From: Ceraceosorus guamensis
Taxonomy: Eukaryota; Basidiomycota; Exobasidiomycetes; Ceraceosorales; Ceraceosoraceae
Length of the DNA stretch: 64,000 nt
Assembly (NCBI RefSeq): GCF_003144195.1
Contig: NW_020289996.1
Location: 621,419 to 685,418 of the forward strand
Direction: 5' to 3'
This document shows, piece by piece, positions 34,560-46,558 of this stretch. The translations under genes were made by a program, and so were the position numbers. Under the pieces are notes generated by a model. That model saw only the letters and a program-made list of their open reading frames with translations, did no database searches and was not told the DNA's origin. Position 1 is the first letter of the stretch, and every line of letters starts with the position of its first letter.

Positions 34560-35217
34560 GCGACACATCCCATCAGAAGGAATGTAGAACCATGTAGATC
34601 ATGACGGCCTTTAGGGCATGCAATCAAAGCCTGCCCTGTCCAGATACTTCCAGAAACGTGTTTCTGCTTAGCGAGCGATCGTACAGCGTTGCGGCTCGAC
34701 GAATACACAAGTCATCTTTTGATAAGCTTGCGACGCCCGCCCCTTCTATCACGGCTTCGGCCCAGAGCAGAGCAGCATTTCAAAGGATGAGGAGGAGGGA
34801 CCCTTGACCATCAATCACAATCTGACGCGCTGGAAGTCCGAGCCCGTTCTGCGTGCAGCACGTCATTGGCTGCGACGAGGCAGTCACGAGCGTAAGAACA
34901 ATGCAAGTGCGACGCAACAGCAATCTCCCCAAGTCAGGAAGTCGCGCCAACACCAAGCTCTTGGGTGGTATGGTTAGAACGTATCAATCGAGACGGGGGT
35001 TTCTTACAGATGGGTAGGTGACTTCTCGAGGGATATACAGGTGAGGTCGTGAGAGATTCTCGGTCGTTCGCGGGCGGCATTGAATTTGGGGTGGCCAAGT
35101 ATGGCCAGCCGTTTGAGATGGTCGGTGAGAGCTGCGAGCAACTTGCGGGATGAATGCTGCTGACATCGTGCCGAGTCGTCATGGCGCTCAGCACGTTCGA
35201 ACGCAGCAAATGACCGA
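34560..35217. other. Convergent intergenic region
   Basis: 3' flanks of ATP5 and the BAX-inhibitor-like gene. No gene seen. Confidence 0.5.
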
Positions 35218-36378
35218 CTAGTCGTCATTGGAAGCTCCGTTCAGGATGCGAAGAATGGACAAGAAGAGATTGAGCAGGTCGAGGAAGAGCATGACGTTGG
35301 CGTAGCACCATTCTTCGCAAGAGAGCCTCTTCGAAATCGCATCCACATCATAGAGTGTGTAAAGCGAGAACAGAACGGCCTGTAAACAAGTCGAACAATG
35401 TGTCAGACATGTCACTGCGGCCAGCCTGCCGCGTGCGCTTCAAGACTTACGCCTCCAGCTGCGATTGCGATGTCTACACCGCGAGAAAAGGGGACGAAGA
35501 GCTGAACCAGACCGATGCCCAAAAAGATGAACAGGCCATAGAACAGCCAAGGTCCAAGCTTGGAATAGTCTACCGAGGGCCAAATGTATACCGCAACTGT
35601 TGCAATGCGGTCAAGGGAGTATGCATGTCGGTTGAGTTGGCGCGAGCGCGAATGAAGACATGTGAACGAACTCACGATTGAGTGCGATGAACACGAAGCC
35701 TGTGATGAGCAATGCTTGAAGTACGACCACCTAGGATTCGAGCTTACTCGGTCAGAGCGGCCACATGTAAGCGGAAGCGCGCACCGCATCTTAGACTCAC
35801 CTCATTGACATACGCAATAGCGCTTCCAATGGAGACAGCTTCAAGAGCAGTGAAAGCAGCAAGCAAAATAACGTTGGTCGGATGAGAGTGGCGCTTGACG
35901 TAAAGCACGAGCATGGTGACCAAGCTTGAGAAGGAAGTGAGCATGATGATCCAGCTGTGTTGGAAGATCCACGATCGAATCGAGTCCATGCGCAGAACAG
36001 CTCCGATAGCTGTGGTGAATACCACTTGAATGAAAAGCGTAGCGTACACTTTCTTGAGGAACATCTGACGGACCTCGGGGGAGCTTTGCTCCACAGTCAC
36101 CTGGAATCGTTGGCAGTATGGACGAGAGTCAGCTTTGTGACGGGCAAAGCTAGCCAGCGTGAGCCACTCACACCGAATTTGAAGTCGTCAGGATCAGTGT
36201 CTCCCTCAGAGCGAGGAAGTGGCATGCCATCGGGCCCAAGCAGGGGGGACTGCGCGTTGGCTGTGCGTCCGGGGACGCTGGACTCTGCGTGAGCCTCAAC
36301 GTCATCTTGCGGAATGGGTTGATAGCCATTCTTGCTGTTGGCAGCTGCATATGCCGGCGGTGCTTGAGCGTACGACAT
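35218..36378 (-). CDS. BAX-inhibitor-1/TMBIM family membrane protein
   Basis: Minus-strand exons are 36172-36378, 35801-36100, 35676-35730, 35451-35596 and 35218-35379, giving about 289 residues. A Pro-rich cytosolic N-terminus (MSYAQAPPAYAAANSKNGYQ) of about 75 residues precedes VRQMFLKKVYATLFIQVVFT, the usual TMBIM entry. About seven hydrophobic segments follow, including QALLITGFVFIALN and YSKLGPWLFYGLFIFLGIGL. The C-terminus holds LYTLYDVDAI, the conserved YDxD-like acidic pair that gates calcium leak in this family, then FLDLLNLFLSILRI. It is related to yeast Bxi1/Ybh3 and animal LFG proteins, which sit in ER, Golgi or vacuole membranes and affect calcium and cell death. The acceptor of the 146-base exon is the least certain junction. 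Confidence 0.9.
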
Positions 36379-37263
36379 GATCGGTTCGGTCTGGTTGGAA
36401 CTCAGGATGTCAAGGTTGACGCAATTGATGGCGAGTGAGTATCTGGAGAGATGTCCGGAACGCGGTCTCGCAGCTTTGCTTGCGATGCAGTGCTAGCAAG
36501 ATTGGCGACCGGCTTGCGCAGAACGAAATAGTGATTCACTGAAGCTGAGCACTCGATGGATGGAGGTAGGAAGAGGGATACGGACGTGGAGGGCGTCCTC
36601 GATTCGTTCCGTGGGCGCAGCGGCAACAGCAGCGAAAGTGAACGCGCCACCTCCGCCCAGCAGCGGCGCGGCTTGCGACGTGCACACAAGCACTCAGCAC
36701 AGTCAACTTGCCCTGCAATACGCCCGTTTGCCCTCGGTCGATCAGGGTTCGAGTTGACTCATGACTGTCTCCGCGGCTGTGTACCCAACTTACTCACGTG
36801 ATCGTTGGGCATGCAAGCCGTGGTGATGACGTTTGCCGGCCCATCCTGGCCGTGGAGAAGATGCGCTGGTGCAGGCACGCGGCGGCTGTCGTGGGGCTAG
36901 AACCGAAATGGTGCGAGAGGGACCGACACAACAGCTACATTCTCGGAGGCAGGTCGTATACCTACACGTACATGCACTCTCGACGACGTCAATGCTTCCG
37001 TGCTCCTGCCAGACCATCACCGCCTCCAGAAGTCAGCGTGGTCGCGCTTCATTATCGTCTACACGTTCGCCCTTTCATACAGCTTCTCCTTCCACCAACA
37101 GCACCTTATCGTCTCGCTTGGTCACCGACCTTCTCACAACGAGCACGATTCTGGAATCACCAATAACGAGCTGCAGGTCTGGCAAGGCCAGATCATTCGG
37201 GAGCGCAGTCATCCGCCTTTCAATCTTCCCCCGGTGAGCGACCAGCGAGAAAGGTGGTAAGCA
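36379..37263. other. Divergent promoter region, TMBIM / AP180 genes
   Basis: No gene supported in about 885 bases between divergent starts. Confidence 0.5.
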
Positions 37264-38829
37264 ATGTCGTCCTACGACAAGGTGGTCAAGGCGGCCACAA
37301 AGTCGAAGGCTGGCGCGCCGAAACCAAAGCACATGGACCCCATCATCGCCTCTTCTTTCTCCTCGGATGGCAGCCTGCAAGACATCACTCGTAGTCTCGC
37401 CTTGAGGCTGCGCGAACCTAGCAGTATTGTGAGTGCAGCTTGTCCGATGCTCGTAGGCCAAGTGAGATGCTGACCACCGTTGTACGCGCGCATACATTTA
37501 GGTCGTATTCAAGGCGCTGTTGGTTTTGCACACGCTTATCAGGAATGGTGGTGTCGACAACGTCTTGCGGCATGTGTCAAGCGAGAATGGCAGCTTGAAA
37601 CTGAAGAACGTGGCAGCAGGAGGCAATTGGCAAGGTGCGCCTTTGCATCGCTCTGGTGTTGTTGCTTGTTCGCAAACGTACTGACGCAGCTTTGCATCTC
37701 CTCTCTCTTCTGATCCTGCGGACAGGCTATGACGCCCCTCGATCATTGCCGTCCTACTCGCTTTACCTGGATAGCCGCGTCAGCTACTATCGAGAGATGC
37801 ATCACGACGTGATCCGCTCGTCTGATGCTGCCAGGACAAATGGGGGAGACGGAGGTGGAGCCGGACACAGGCTCAGAAGACTGACGGTAGACAGGGGCTT
37901 GCTGCGAGAAGTTGCAAATGCTCAGAAAGTCTGCTCCAGGCTCCTTGACTGCTCGGTGAGCCTCTTTGCGCGCATCTTCATCAAGACCTGTGGCTGATGA
38001 CTAGCTGCTTGCCCCATCACACTGCGCCCACAGTTCTTCTTTGACGATCTGAACGATGACATGTCCATCACGGCGCTTCGCATGGCGCTCAAAGACCTGT
38101 TCGCGTTGTACACAGCCATCAACGAGGGTATGATCAACATCTTGGAGCACTACTTCGAGATGTCCAAACCTGATGCAGAGAGGGCGTTGGAGATCTACAA
38201 AAGGTTCACACGCCACACAGAAAAGGTTGTTGCGTACTTGCAGGCTGCTCGCAAAGCTGCTTACTCCCTCAATGTCGCAATACCGAACCTCAAACATGCC
38301 CCTACGAGCCTGGCCGGGGCCCTGGAGGAATACTTGAAGGATCCAAATTTTGAGCAGAATAGGAAAGAGTACGCTGCCAATCGAAGGGCGGCAAACGGCT
38401 TGCCCCCTAAGCCCGAGAGCAAAGTACCAGCGAGCGAAAGCAAAAAAAGCAGTGAGCACAGGGCTGAGAGGTCACGACCTGGTTTTGCACAAGCTGACAT
38501 GTGACCCCTTCGCTTGCACTGACTTGTTGCCTTCCCCTCAGTCACTTTCAAAGAGCCGACAGCGGCAGAGAAGGAGAAGGACAAGCCGTCCTCACCTGCT
38601 GCAACGGAGGTCAAGCTACCCACTGGCAACCAAGCGCTGCAAGACTTCTTCGAGTCTATTGAGAGCGAGCAGCAGTCTATCTTTGGCCCCGGTGGACCAA
38701 GTACGTCACAATTTGGCTTCCCACAGCAGCAGCAAGGTCTAGCACCCCAAATGACTGGCTTCCCGATGGGCGCAGGCGGATTTGGCGGTGGTTCTATGCA
38801 ACCGCAGATGACGGGCTTCAACCCTTTCT

Positions 38830-38862
<33 letters not shown>

Positions 38863-40483
38863 CTTTTCCCGGCCAGCAGTTCCAACAAGGTGGTATGGGG
38901 GGGCTGCAACCTCAGATCACCGGCTTTGCACCTGGTGGCTTCCTTGGAGCACAGCCCACCGGGATGCTGCAGCCGCAGATGACTGGTATGAATCCTTTCC
39001 GCCAGAGCATGATGATGGGACCGCAGCCAACGGGAATGGGCTCGCCTCTCGGCGGTCAAGCGTTCTCCCAGCCGACTCAGCAGCAGCAGCAGCAGACACC
39101 TCAGCATTCCTCAGCTCCTGGCCTGTCTGGACTATCACCACAGGAGCAGACACCGTCATCTGCTTTCGGCTCGAACAACGCGTTCGCTTCTACATCAGCA
39201 GCTCCGCCGGCTTCGAATGTTGCAGCGGGCCAGTCTCTGGGCGCTCCAGCGAAGCTCTTACCTCAAAAGACCGGCTCAAACAATCCTTTCAAACCTCCTC
39301 CTGGCTCAACTCCTCCCCCTTCTCCGCCTCCGACCAACAAAGGACCCACCTTGCAGCAGCTTGCAATGGGTGCTTTTGGTCCCCCGCAACAAGGCGGGGG
39401 CGTGTACGGGCTAGGTCACGGCGCCTGGAACCCTACTGCGCAACAGCAAAGTCAACCGCAGAATGCCGGTGCGAATGGAGCTTCGCAGCTCCAGACCGGA
39501 CCAGGTTCGCAATCGCAAACCCAAGCTCTAGTCCCCATGAAGACCGGCCTTATAAGCTCTGTAGCGTCTGAATTCGCGTCTGGCAGAGGGAATGCGGCTA
39601 GCCCTGCCCCGACAGCGCAACCATCCAGCGCGCCTGCTGCAACGTCTCCCAGTCTTAATGCTGCATCTTTGACCGGCCAACAAGGAGCTGGTGCATCGTT
39701 GGCTTCTCCCTTCGCAGCGATGTCAGTCAACGGCAGCAACGGCTTTGCCCCGCCTTCACCGCTTGCGCCCCAAAAGACTGGCTTTGCCGGCTCAAAGTGA
39801 GTTCTAGTGCCAGGTATACGAGGCATACAAGTATCAGACAATACGTACTGACTTCCGGCGAGTCATTCGCTTGACCGTGCAGTATCAAGCCATTCCAGCC
39901 AACTTCTTCTTTCGGAGCTTCGCTAGCCGCATCGTCCTCGTTTGCCCCTTCACCGTCTCTTTCTCCAGCTCCGACGTCGGGCTTGCCACCCAACATGACA
40001 GGCAATCCCTTCGCTTACAGCACTTCCACGCAACACCCTAGTCAACCAGCTACAGCCCCGCAAGCGCAGAGCAACGAAGGCTTTCCCTCGTTTGCTTCTG
40101 CAGCCAGCGCCTCTCAAGGGACTCCGGCCGCCTCGAACTTCGGACTCAATCCTTCTGGCTTGAGTTTGCCGCCCACTAATCCCTCCTACCTCCCTACGCA
40201 GCCGACAGGTTTCGGTGCAAGTCTCTTCGGCACAACCTCCACACCCTCATCTGCACCGTTTCAAGCGTCTGGCCCATCAGCAAATACCACGTCGTTTGGC
40301 TCGAATGCGGCCTTGGCCCCACAGCCAACTGGCTTCGCGGGCTCGAACGTGAAGCCGTTCCAGCCTACCTCTGCCTTTGGCAACGCTGCTTTTGTGAATC
40401 TGAACCAGCAAAACGGACAGCAGGCGCAAAGTCCACAGCAAGGACAATCTCAGCAACAACCAGTCACTGGAACGCTGTTCTAG
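37264..40483 (+). CDS. AP180/CALM-type clathrin adaptor (ANTH domain)
   Basis: Exons are 37264-37428, 37502-37634, 37726-37955, 38034-38451, 38542-39796 and 39883-40483, giving about 933 residues. The ANTH domain (about residues 1-290) starts MSSYDKVVKAATKSKAGAPK, whose Lys cluster binds PI(4,5)P2. FKALLVLHTLIRNG and LKDLFALYTAINEGMINILE follow. The long tail is Gln/Pro/Ser-rich with four NPF motifs for EH-domain partners. It also has about a dozen TG repeats, many of the form LxPQxTG, which match the yeast Ark1/Prk1 kinase target LxxQxTG. It is the counterpart of yeast Yap1801/1802, acting at endocytic coated pits to load cargo and clathrin. A (CAG)10 run near 38832-38861 encodes poly-Gln. 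Confidence 0.95.
38832..38861 (+). repeat. (CAG)n microsatellite coding poly-Gln
   Basis: About ten uninterrupted CAG triplets in the AP180 tail, probably length-variable between strains. Confidence 0.85.
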
Positions 40484-40773
40484 ACCGCGCGGCCTTCGCC
40501 CCAGCAAACGACGACTCGTCAATGCCGTAGATGCCACACCTCAACAATTGCACCACGCCGCGTCCACGCTTGTTTGCCTCCGTTCCTGCTCTCCTTTCCT
40601 TCCTCTTGATACCACAAATTCTCGGCAATTTGAACACTGCGGCACTGTTGACAATCTGATGCGCCAATGATCGCGAAATGTGCGGAAGAATTACTGCCTC
40701 ACTTCGAGAGCGCAGAAATGAGAAAATACAGGTGTATGATGCGCGTCGAGGACTGATCTAATCAATGCGCGGC

Positions 40774-41908
40774 TTAGAGGGAGCGGTACCATCGCGTAAC
40801 CTTGCGTCCCCTTCTCATCTTTCTCATGAGCACCAGGAAAGAGTGCAACAACGCCTCGGCGGTAGGAGGGCAGCCAGGCTGAACGAGTGAAAGGAGCAGG
40901 GCACAGTCAGCGCTCGAATCTGACCGACCCCAACAGCTTCGCGACCTGTCACGCACCACGTAGAGATCCACGGGAACAATGCGATCGCAGCCTCTAACGA
41001 CACTGTAGGAGTAGTGGTAGTAGCCACCTCCGTTTGCGCAGCTTCCCATGCTGATGACCCATCGAGGCTCGGGCATCCTGAAAAGATCAAAGGGGAGAAA
41101 GCTCGCATATCAGCGGCTGAGATCGCACTGCGCCAGCTCGCCTGCCAAAACTCACTGATCGTACACTTTGCGCAAAGCGGGCGCCCTAGGGTGGCAAGGT
41201 CGGGTTTTGAAAGATCAGCAAGAGACTTGCAAGAGATGGCATGCGAGTTGCGTGCGCTAATCAGAGCGCCGGTAAAACGACATGTACAACTCTCACGTGT
41301 ACATGATTGCCATTGCTGACCACGTCCTGTACTCACATCTTATTGGTGAGAGTGCCGGCAACGATCATAACGTCGGACTGACGAGGACTGGCGCGGAACA
41401 CTACACCGAGACGATCCTGATCGTAACGAGCAGTGGCGACGTGCATCATCTCCACAGCGCAGCAAGCCAGACCAAATGTCATGGGCCACATAGAGCCCTG
41501 TCTAGCCCAGTTGACCATCTTGTCCAGAGTGGTGGTGACGTACTCGACATTGTTGCGAGGCGTTTCGATGGAGAGCTGGTTCGAGCCTTGGTTGCCCACA
41601 GTCGTCATGGCTTGAGGATCGGGTTGGTACACCTTGGCGCAGCTCGATGTGGCGAAGGAACGACCGAGGCTGGGCAGCTGAGGAGAAGACTTGGCAGGAG
41701 ACTTCTCTTGAGATCGGCTGGAAGCTGTCGCCACTGGCGCTGGCACTGCAGTGCGCAGACCTCGTGCTGCTGGGGCAAGGGGCGCACGGAGAGCTGTGAC
41801 GCGAGGATTGGAGTCGGTCAAGGTGTATAAGGTCATCCGCGCGCACGAGGTTCGCAAGACGTGCTCACCTGAACGCCCTACAGAGATCATATTGCGAGAG
41901 GCGACCAT
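40774..41908 (-). CDS. NDUFS7: NADH:ubiquinone oxidoreductase subunit NDUFS7 (PSST)
   Basis: Minus-strand exons are 41869-41908, 41337-41793, 41156-41185, 40957-41077 and 40774-40878, giving about 250 residues. The N-terminus is a Ser/Arg/Ala-rich mitochondrial presequence. The mature part holds all ligands of iron-sulfur cluster N2: the Cys pair in [11 protein letters not shown], one Cys in GSCANGGG, and one in [31 protein letters not shown] is the usual PSST block. It is the peripheral-arm subunit of complex I next to the quinone site. The 75-base first intron is a multiple of three and free of stops, so the frame reads through it. I remove it because its ends are standard (GTGAGC, CACAG) and the extra residues fit no family feature. 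The 30-base third exon is needed to complete [11 protein letters not shown]. Confidence 0.95.
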
Positions 41909-42769
41909 GATATGATGACGGTGTGTGAGGTCCGAAAGTGCGAGCGCGAGGAGCGGATGGCGATCGTGGTCGATGGTGGACGCGAATGCGCATCTAAAGG
42001 GGCTCGAATCCGCTCATCAGGTCAGAGAGGCTCACCGAGCAGCGCTTGCTGCCCAACGCCACGCGCCGTACCAGCGCACCAGCCCTTCGTCTTGCTCGCC
42101 CGCACAGCAGGCTTTGCATAGATGAGCTGTTCGTCAGCCAGGTAGATCACGTGGTCGCGTCAGCAGCCAATCAAACGCGCGACTTCCGTGCGCGGCAGAC
42201 ACACTCTTCAGACTCAACACTCACACTCTTGACTCTCATTCTTGATTGAAGAACATTCACGATCGTTGTTTGGCATGTTCTCGGAAAATCAGTGAACTTT
42301 GAATCGTGAATGCAGACACATAACCATTACGCGGTAATGTCTCAAGAGTACGACAATCCTCAAGCGTGAACCATGGACTCAATGGATGAACGCGGGGACT
42401 TTAGCATTACTTCGCGAGGTTCAGAGACGAAAGCGATCCTTGCTGCAGTTGTGGCGCGAGACGCTCATCAGTTTCACCGTCAAGCATGCGCAGTAGTCAG
42501 ATCGCTGCTCCATCTGGTCGTCAAGAGTCCACTTATAGTCTGAAATCACGAATGCAAGGAGTAGCTAGCTCAAGGTTGGCTGTATATGCTGTGTAAATCG
42601 CAAATATCCATTCGATATCCTGCACTCGCCCTGGCCATCCTCGTTCGCGCAAACGATATAAACGCAGTACAGCGCGGCATCGCGCTCAGCCAGCCTCACA
42701 GCCCGCCGTCCTCGAGCCGTTCAGTGGAGCGCTTCGAGCAGCGCGTTCAAATCCAAGCTCGAAATCAAA
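41909..42769. other. Intergenic region with CGTGAAT-type words
   Basis: No gene supported. From about 42220 to 42560 it contains words such as GAATCGTGAATG, TCACGATCG and CTCAACACTCACACTC, like the other repeat-rich gaps. A GATATAAACGC word near 42655 could be a TATA box for the next frame. Confidence 0.5.
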
Positions 42770-43390
42770 ATGACGTCCGAGATACCGCAAAAGCCCATCA
42801 GACTAGGTCAACGTCAAAGACGCCGCAGTGCTCAAACTCGATGGCTAGCTCAGGAGAAGCAAGAACATGCTGATGCCTCGAGGGAAGGAGTGGGCGACAA
42901 GACCGATGCCGTGCTTGTCAAGACTACCAGCACCATGACTGGCGCCAAGCGACCACGCCGGAAGAGGTCGGGACAAGGCACGCACGAAAGCGACAAGTGC
43001 ACAGAGTTAAAGGCGCACCGAATGGAAACACGCTCTCGAGCAGCAGCCAAACATCGATCACGGCTCCGATCGGGGCATATAAGCGCATCCAACGCAGCAC
43101 GAGACGCAAAGACTGTGGCTCGACAGGGCGACTCAACAAGGCCGCCACGACAGCGCAAAGGGAAAGCAGTAAGCAAAGGCTATCTTCGGCACTTTAAAGG
43201 AGCGCTAGCTCCATATCACACTCGCACATTGTCTTCGGGATGGGACGCACAGCTGCAGAAAGACACCGGCGCAGCAAGGCCAGCGTCGCGTCTGGAGACA
43301 CGTATCTCCGAAGTTTTGCGTGCCGTGAGAGGTAATCACATCATCACAAGCGGATTGGGCATGGGTGGCCTACCAATGGAGAGATGCTGA
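42770..43390 (+). CDS. Hypothetical basic protein
   Basis: A single uninterrupted frame of 206 residues with an A at -3 of the ATG and a TATA-like word about 110 bases upstream. The product is very rich in Arg and Lys, with nuclear-signal-like clusters (KRPRRKRSG, RPPRQRKGKAV), and has no hydrophobic segment. I recognise no domain. It could be a nuclear or DNA-binding protein, but GC-rich fungal DNA also yields chance frames with this composition. Confidence 0.35.
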   Translation: MTSEIPQKPIRLGQRQRRRSAQTRWLAQEKQEHADASREGVGDKTDAVLVKTTSTMTGAKRPRRKRSGQGTHESDKCTELKAHRMETRSRAAAKHRSRLRSGHISASNAARDAKTVARQGDSTRPPRQRKGKAVSKGYLRHFKGALAPYHTRTLSSGWDAQLQKDTGAARPASRLETRISEVLRAVRGNHIITSGLGMGGLPMERC

Positions 43391-43693
43391 TGCCCGCTGT
43401 CTGGCCCTGGTCGCGGATTGCTTACCGCGCATGTAGCCAAGGATCCTCTGGCGCACCGACTTGGGCTTCACAGAGACACGCGGCACTCGCAGAATCAAAT
43501 GTATTATAGCCTCACAAGCATGCCCGTATGAATGCCGTGGCAGCGCTCTGTGCATCGATTACCGCGCTTTGGTTCGGCGCCGAGAAGCGGAAGATGTCGC
43601 ATTGGGGGAGTTGGAAGCTCTGAGGGGCGGCAAAGATTGCGCGACGCGGACTTAAAAAAGAGTCTCTGCAGTGATTGCTAGGCTCGCAAAAAC
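43391..43693. other. Short convergent intergenic region
   Basis: No gene seen. It holds the 3' flank of the ceramide synthase gene. Confidence 0.5.
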
Positions 43694-45553
43694 TCACGAA
43701 AGGCTTGGTTTTGATACGCTGGCCACGCTCCCCCATCCGTCACCCCCGTCGACAGATCCCTTGACGGCGTGAACCTTTGACGTGGGCTCGCGCGATGCCT
43801 CTATCGACTTGCCTACAGCCTCTTCCTCCTCCTCCTCCTCCTCCACGTCACTCCGAGAATCTGCAGCTCCGTACCCTGCCAAGACGCGATAGGCCACTCG
43901 GACGATCATGGTGAACCAGATGCAGAGCAGGACTTGCAACAAGCAAAGCAGCGTGACAAGGCCAAATCGTACCGGATCTTTCCAGCCGAATGGGCCCTTC
44001 TCTCCAAAGGACCAATCGGGCCTGATGGGCTCCGCCAAGCGCTGCGGGCTGTTGAAGCAAGAGTAGACCACGATGGGATACAGTATCTGTCTAGTGATTA
44101 CCCACGATAGCATGAATGCTCCAAAGCCGATGTCACAAGCCGTCATGAGGCCCATGTACCTCAGGCACTTTGCGAAGGATAGCAGGATGTCGCTAGGGTC
44201 CATCAGGACCAAGATGGCGTTGCCGATTCGGGTAAAGTGACTGCAGTAGGAGCCAGTGATGAGCAGGATGGTGATGATGTGGTGGCACAGCATCTGGACG
44301 TGATCATTTCTTCGCGCTTCGACGTGAAGGACTAGGATTTGCTGAATCCAGAAAGCCCACTCTGTCAAGTAGTAAAATTTGGTGAGCCGGTCGAGGTGCC
44401 TGATAGGCCAATCTTCCCACAGCCCAGCTGTCCTCATCCAGAAGGGCTCGTGATATGCGAGATACAGACCAAAAGACAGTGTCGAGACGTAAAAGATGAT
44501 GGACCAAGCTTGTTCGGCAAAACGCATGACCGTGCTCCTTCTTTGACGAGCTGCTGACTCTCTCCATTTTTTTGCAGCTCTGGGATCCTTGGGTACCTGC
44601 CTTTCACCGGCTGGAAGTGGAGGGTTGACGACGAGCTCTGCCAGCGGGACTAGAGCATATCGAATGGTGGCTGCTCGGAGGGTGGTGAAAATTAGAATGC
44701 CAGTAGCCACGAAGAGCAGATCCTTGGGGCCCTTGCCGTACAGCATTCCAGGTTTGCCGATCAGCCAGGCCCAAGGCTCGGAATTGGCGCTCAGGTGCTG
44801 GAGCGCAGGGGATGAGAGACCTGCAGCATGCGCAGCTGCGGAGACGGGAGATGTGAGAGGATCGGGTGAGGGTGGTATGGCATACGAGAGCCCCAAACAG
44901 GCGCGTGTAAAGGCGTGCAGAGCGCTGAGAGGGTGCCCAAATCCAGCAGCGTCGCTTCTGAAAGGGCCCGCTGCTCCAGTCGCGGCTTCCCAGGCAGAGC
45001 TGAAGCCAGAGCCAGCAGCTCTCAGCTTAGATTCATGCGAGGCGTTTGGCAAGTCCGAGGCGAATGGTGCGAGCGAGGGAAGATGTCTGGCCCATTGAGG
45101 TATCAAGACTTGGATCGAGTGTGGCAGGTGCGTGGTTAAATGTGCGATCGATAGTGAAGACGTGCCAGAGAGCATGTGCATCACCACCAGCGCGAGCAAG
45201 CCGTAAAGTGGAACATCTGCGATGGTAGCAACGGGTCAGCCGCGAAGGGATCCAACGCCACGTTCCACATCCACCGCCCAGATGATGCGACTTGAGCCAT
45301 GTGCAAGTGCGCTGCTCATGGCTGGCGAGAGCATATACGCAGCACCGGTTAAGCATCTGCTGCTCCGAAACCCCTACTCACCAATTTGTCTGTCCAGCAA
45401 CTTCTCAGCTCTCTCTTCCTTCTCTGTCCAACCCAGACGTGACTCAGTAGCGTGAGAGCCTGCGGTGCCGCTCCTGCATGACCGGCTAGGCCATGCTGAT
45501 GCTGCAGCTGTTGAAGGTCGAGCCGAGCTTCGTGAGACCTTGTTGGGTGTCAT
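43694..45553 (-). CDS. LAG1: Ceramide synthase (LAG1/LAC1, TLC domain)
   Basis: Minus-strand exons are 45382-45553 and 43694-45216 (165-base intron, phase 1), giving about 564 residues. Exon 1 ends EKLLDRQI and joins DVPLYGLLALVVM, the first hydrophobic segment. The TLC domain (about residues 270-490) contains the Lag1 motif with the essential His pair: HVQMLCHHIITILLITGSYC, then LVLMDPSDILLSFAK. About eight membrane segments are visible. The enzyme acylates sphingoid bases with fatty acyl-CoA in the ER. The cytosolic tail has a run of eight Glu and Ser-rich segments, possible casein-kinase-2-type sites. No Hox-like domain is present, as usual in fungi. Confidence 0.93.
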
Positions 45554-46558
45554 ACTGAAGTGCGCTGCGCGAACAGGTGCCTATTGCTACTGCCCAAGGG
45601 CTTGCGATCAGGCCTTCTTTCCGTAGTCGTCACGCGCGTCCGACACGACTCCTCTTGAGTGCTCAGAGATTGGTCGGGAAGCTCGGGTTCATGAGCAAGG
45701 GTTTGCAACGATCTTTGAAGCGCGAGCTGTGCGGTCAAGAGAGCTTACGGTGTGCGATGGCTTTACCAGTGTATGGGGTCGTGACGGCAATCCGGCTCGA
45801 ATCGAAGTTGCGGTGCTAGCCACAGATGTCTAGACACAGCCTGGCAAGCACTGGGCGTGTTCGCGACGCAAGACTCGAGACTGGCGACTTGTGATCGCGT
45901 TTGAGCGCTTGTCGTCGCGCTCGTGCGAGATACGCGGCGGCAGCGCAGCGAGCCCAAGAAGAAAATGTGCGCGTTCGCACGGTCGTCGGGAGAAGAGGGG
46001 TGCGCGCCACATCTCTAGCGCCGCCGCCGGCCTCTTGGCCTGCTGCTGCTCTGCTGCTCTGCTGCTGCACCCCTGCAGGCTGCCATAGCTGTGCATTCGT
46101 GATTGCCGCACGCATCCCTATACCCTGCGCAACCCAAAGCTCGCACATGAACTCAACAGTCACCAGTGGTGACTGCATGTGTGTGCTTTCGCGTGCACGC
46201 GCGCGCGATAGCCGCCCCAAGTCGTGAATGATCACAGCTCTAGCACGAGCCGCGCGGCGATGGTGCTGCGCTTCTCGATGCGACGGCCCGCAGCATCCTG
46301 TCCACGTCGTACGATTCACCGTGATAACAAAATGCAGTGGTGCATGGCCGGTTCAAAATGCACGATGGCCACTTACTCATAGCCCTCTGCCCACCCTTCC
46401 CAACTGCTTACCTAGGTCCGCACAAGCTTAGGTCACACGAACAGCGACCTGGCCCACAGCTCAGCAAAGCCCGGCAACGTTTTTGGCATCGCAAAGAAAA
46501 TCAAGGTGCAATTCGGCATTGTGGGCAGGGGGCAAGGATGAGCAAAGGTAGGAAAGCT
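45554..46558. other. Intergenic region with low-complexity words
   Basis: About 1 kb between the ceramide synthase start and the ATG22 end. It has alternating CG-rich runs (CGTGCACGCGCGCGCG near 46192), a CTGCTGCTCTGCTGCTCTGC run near 46040-46065 and CGTGATTGCCG-like words. No gene is supported. Confidence 0.5.
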
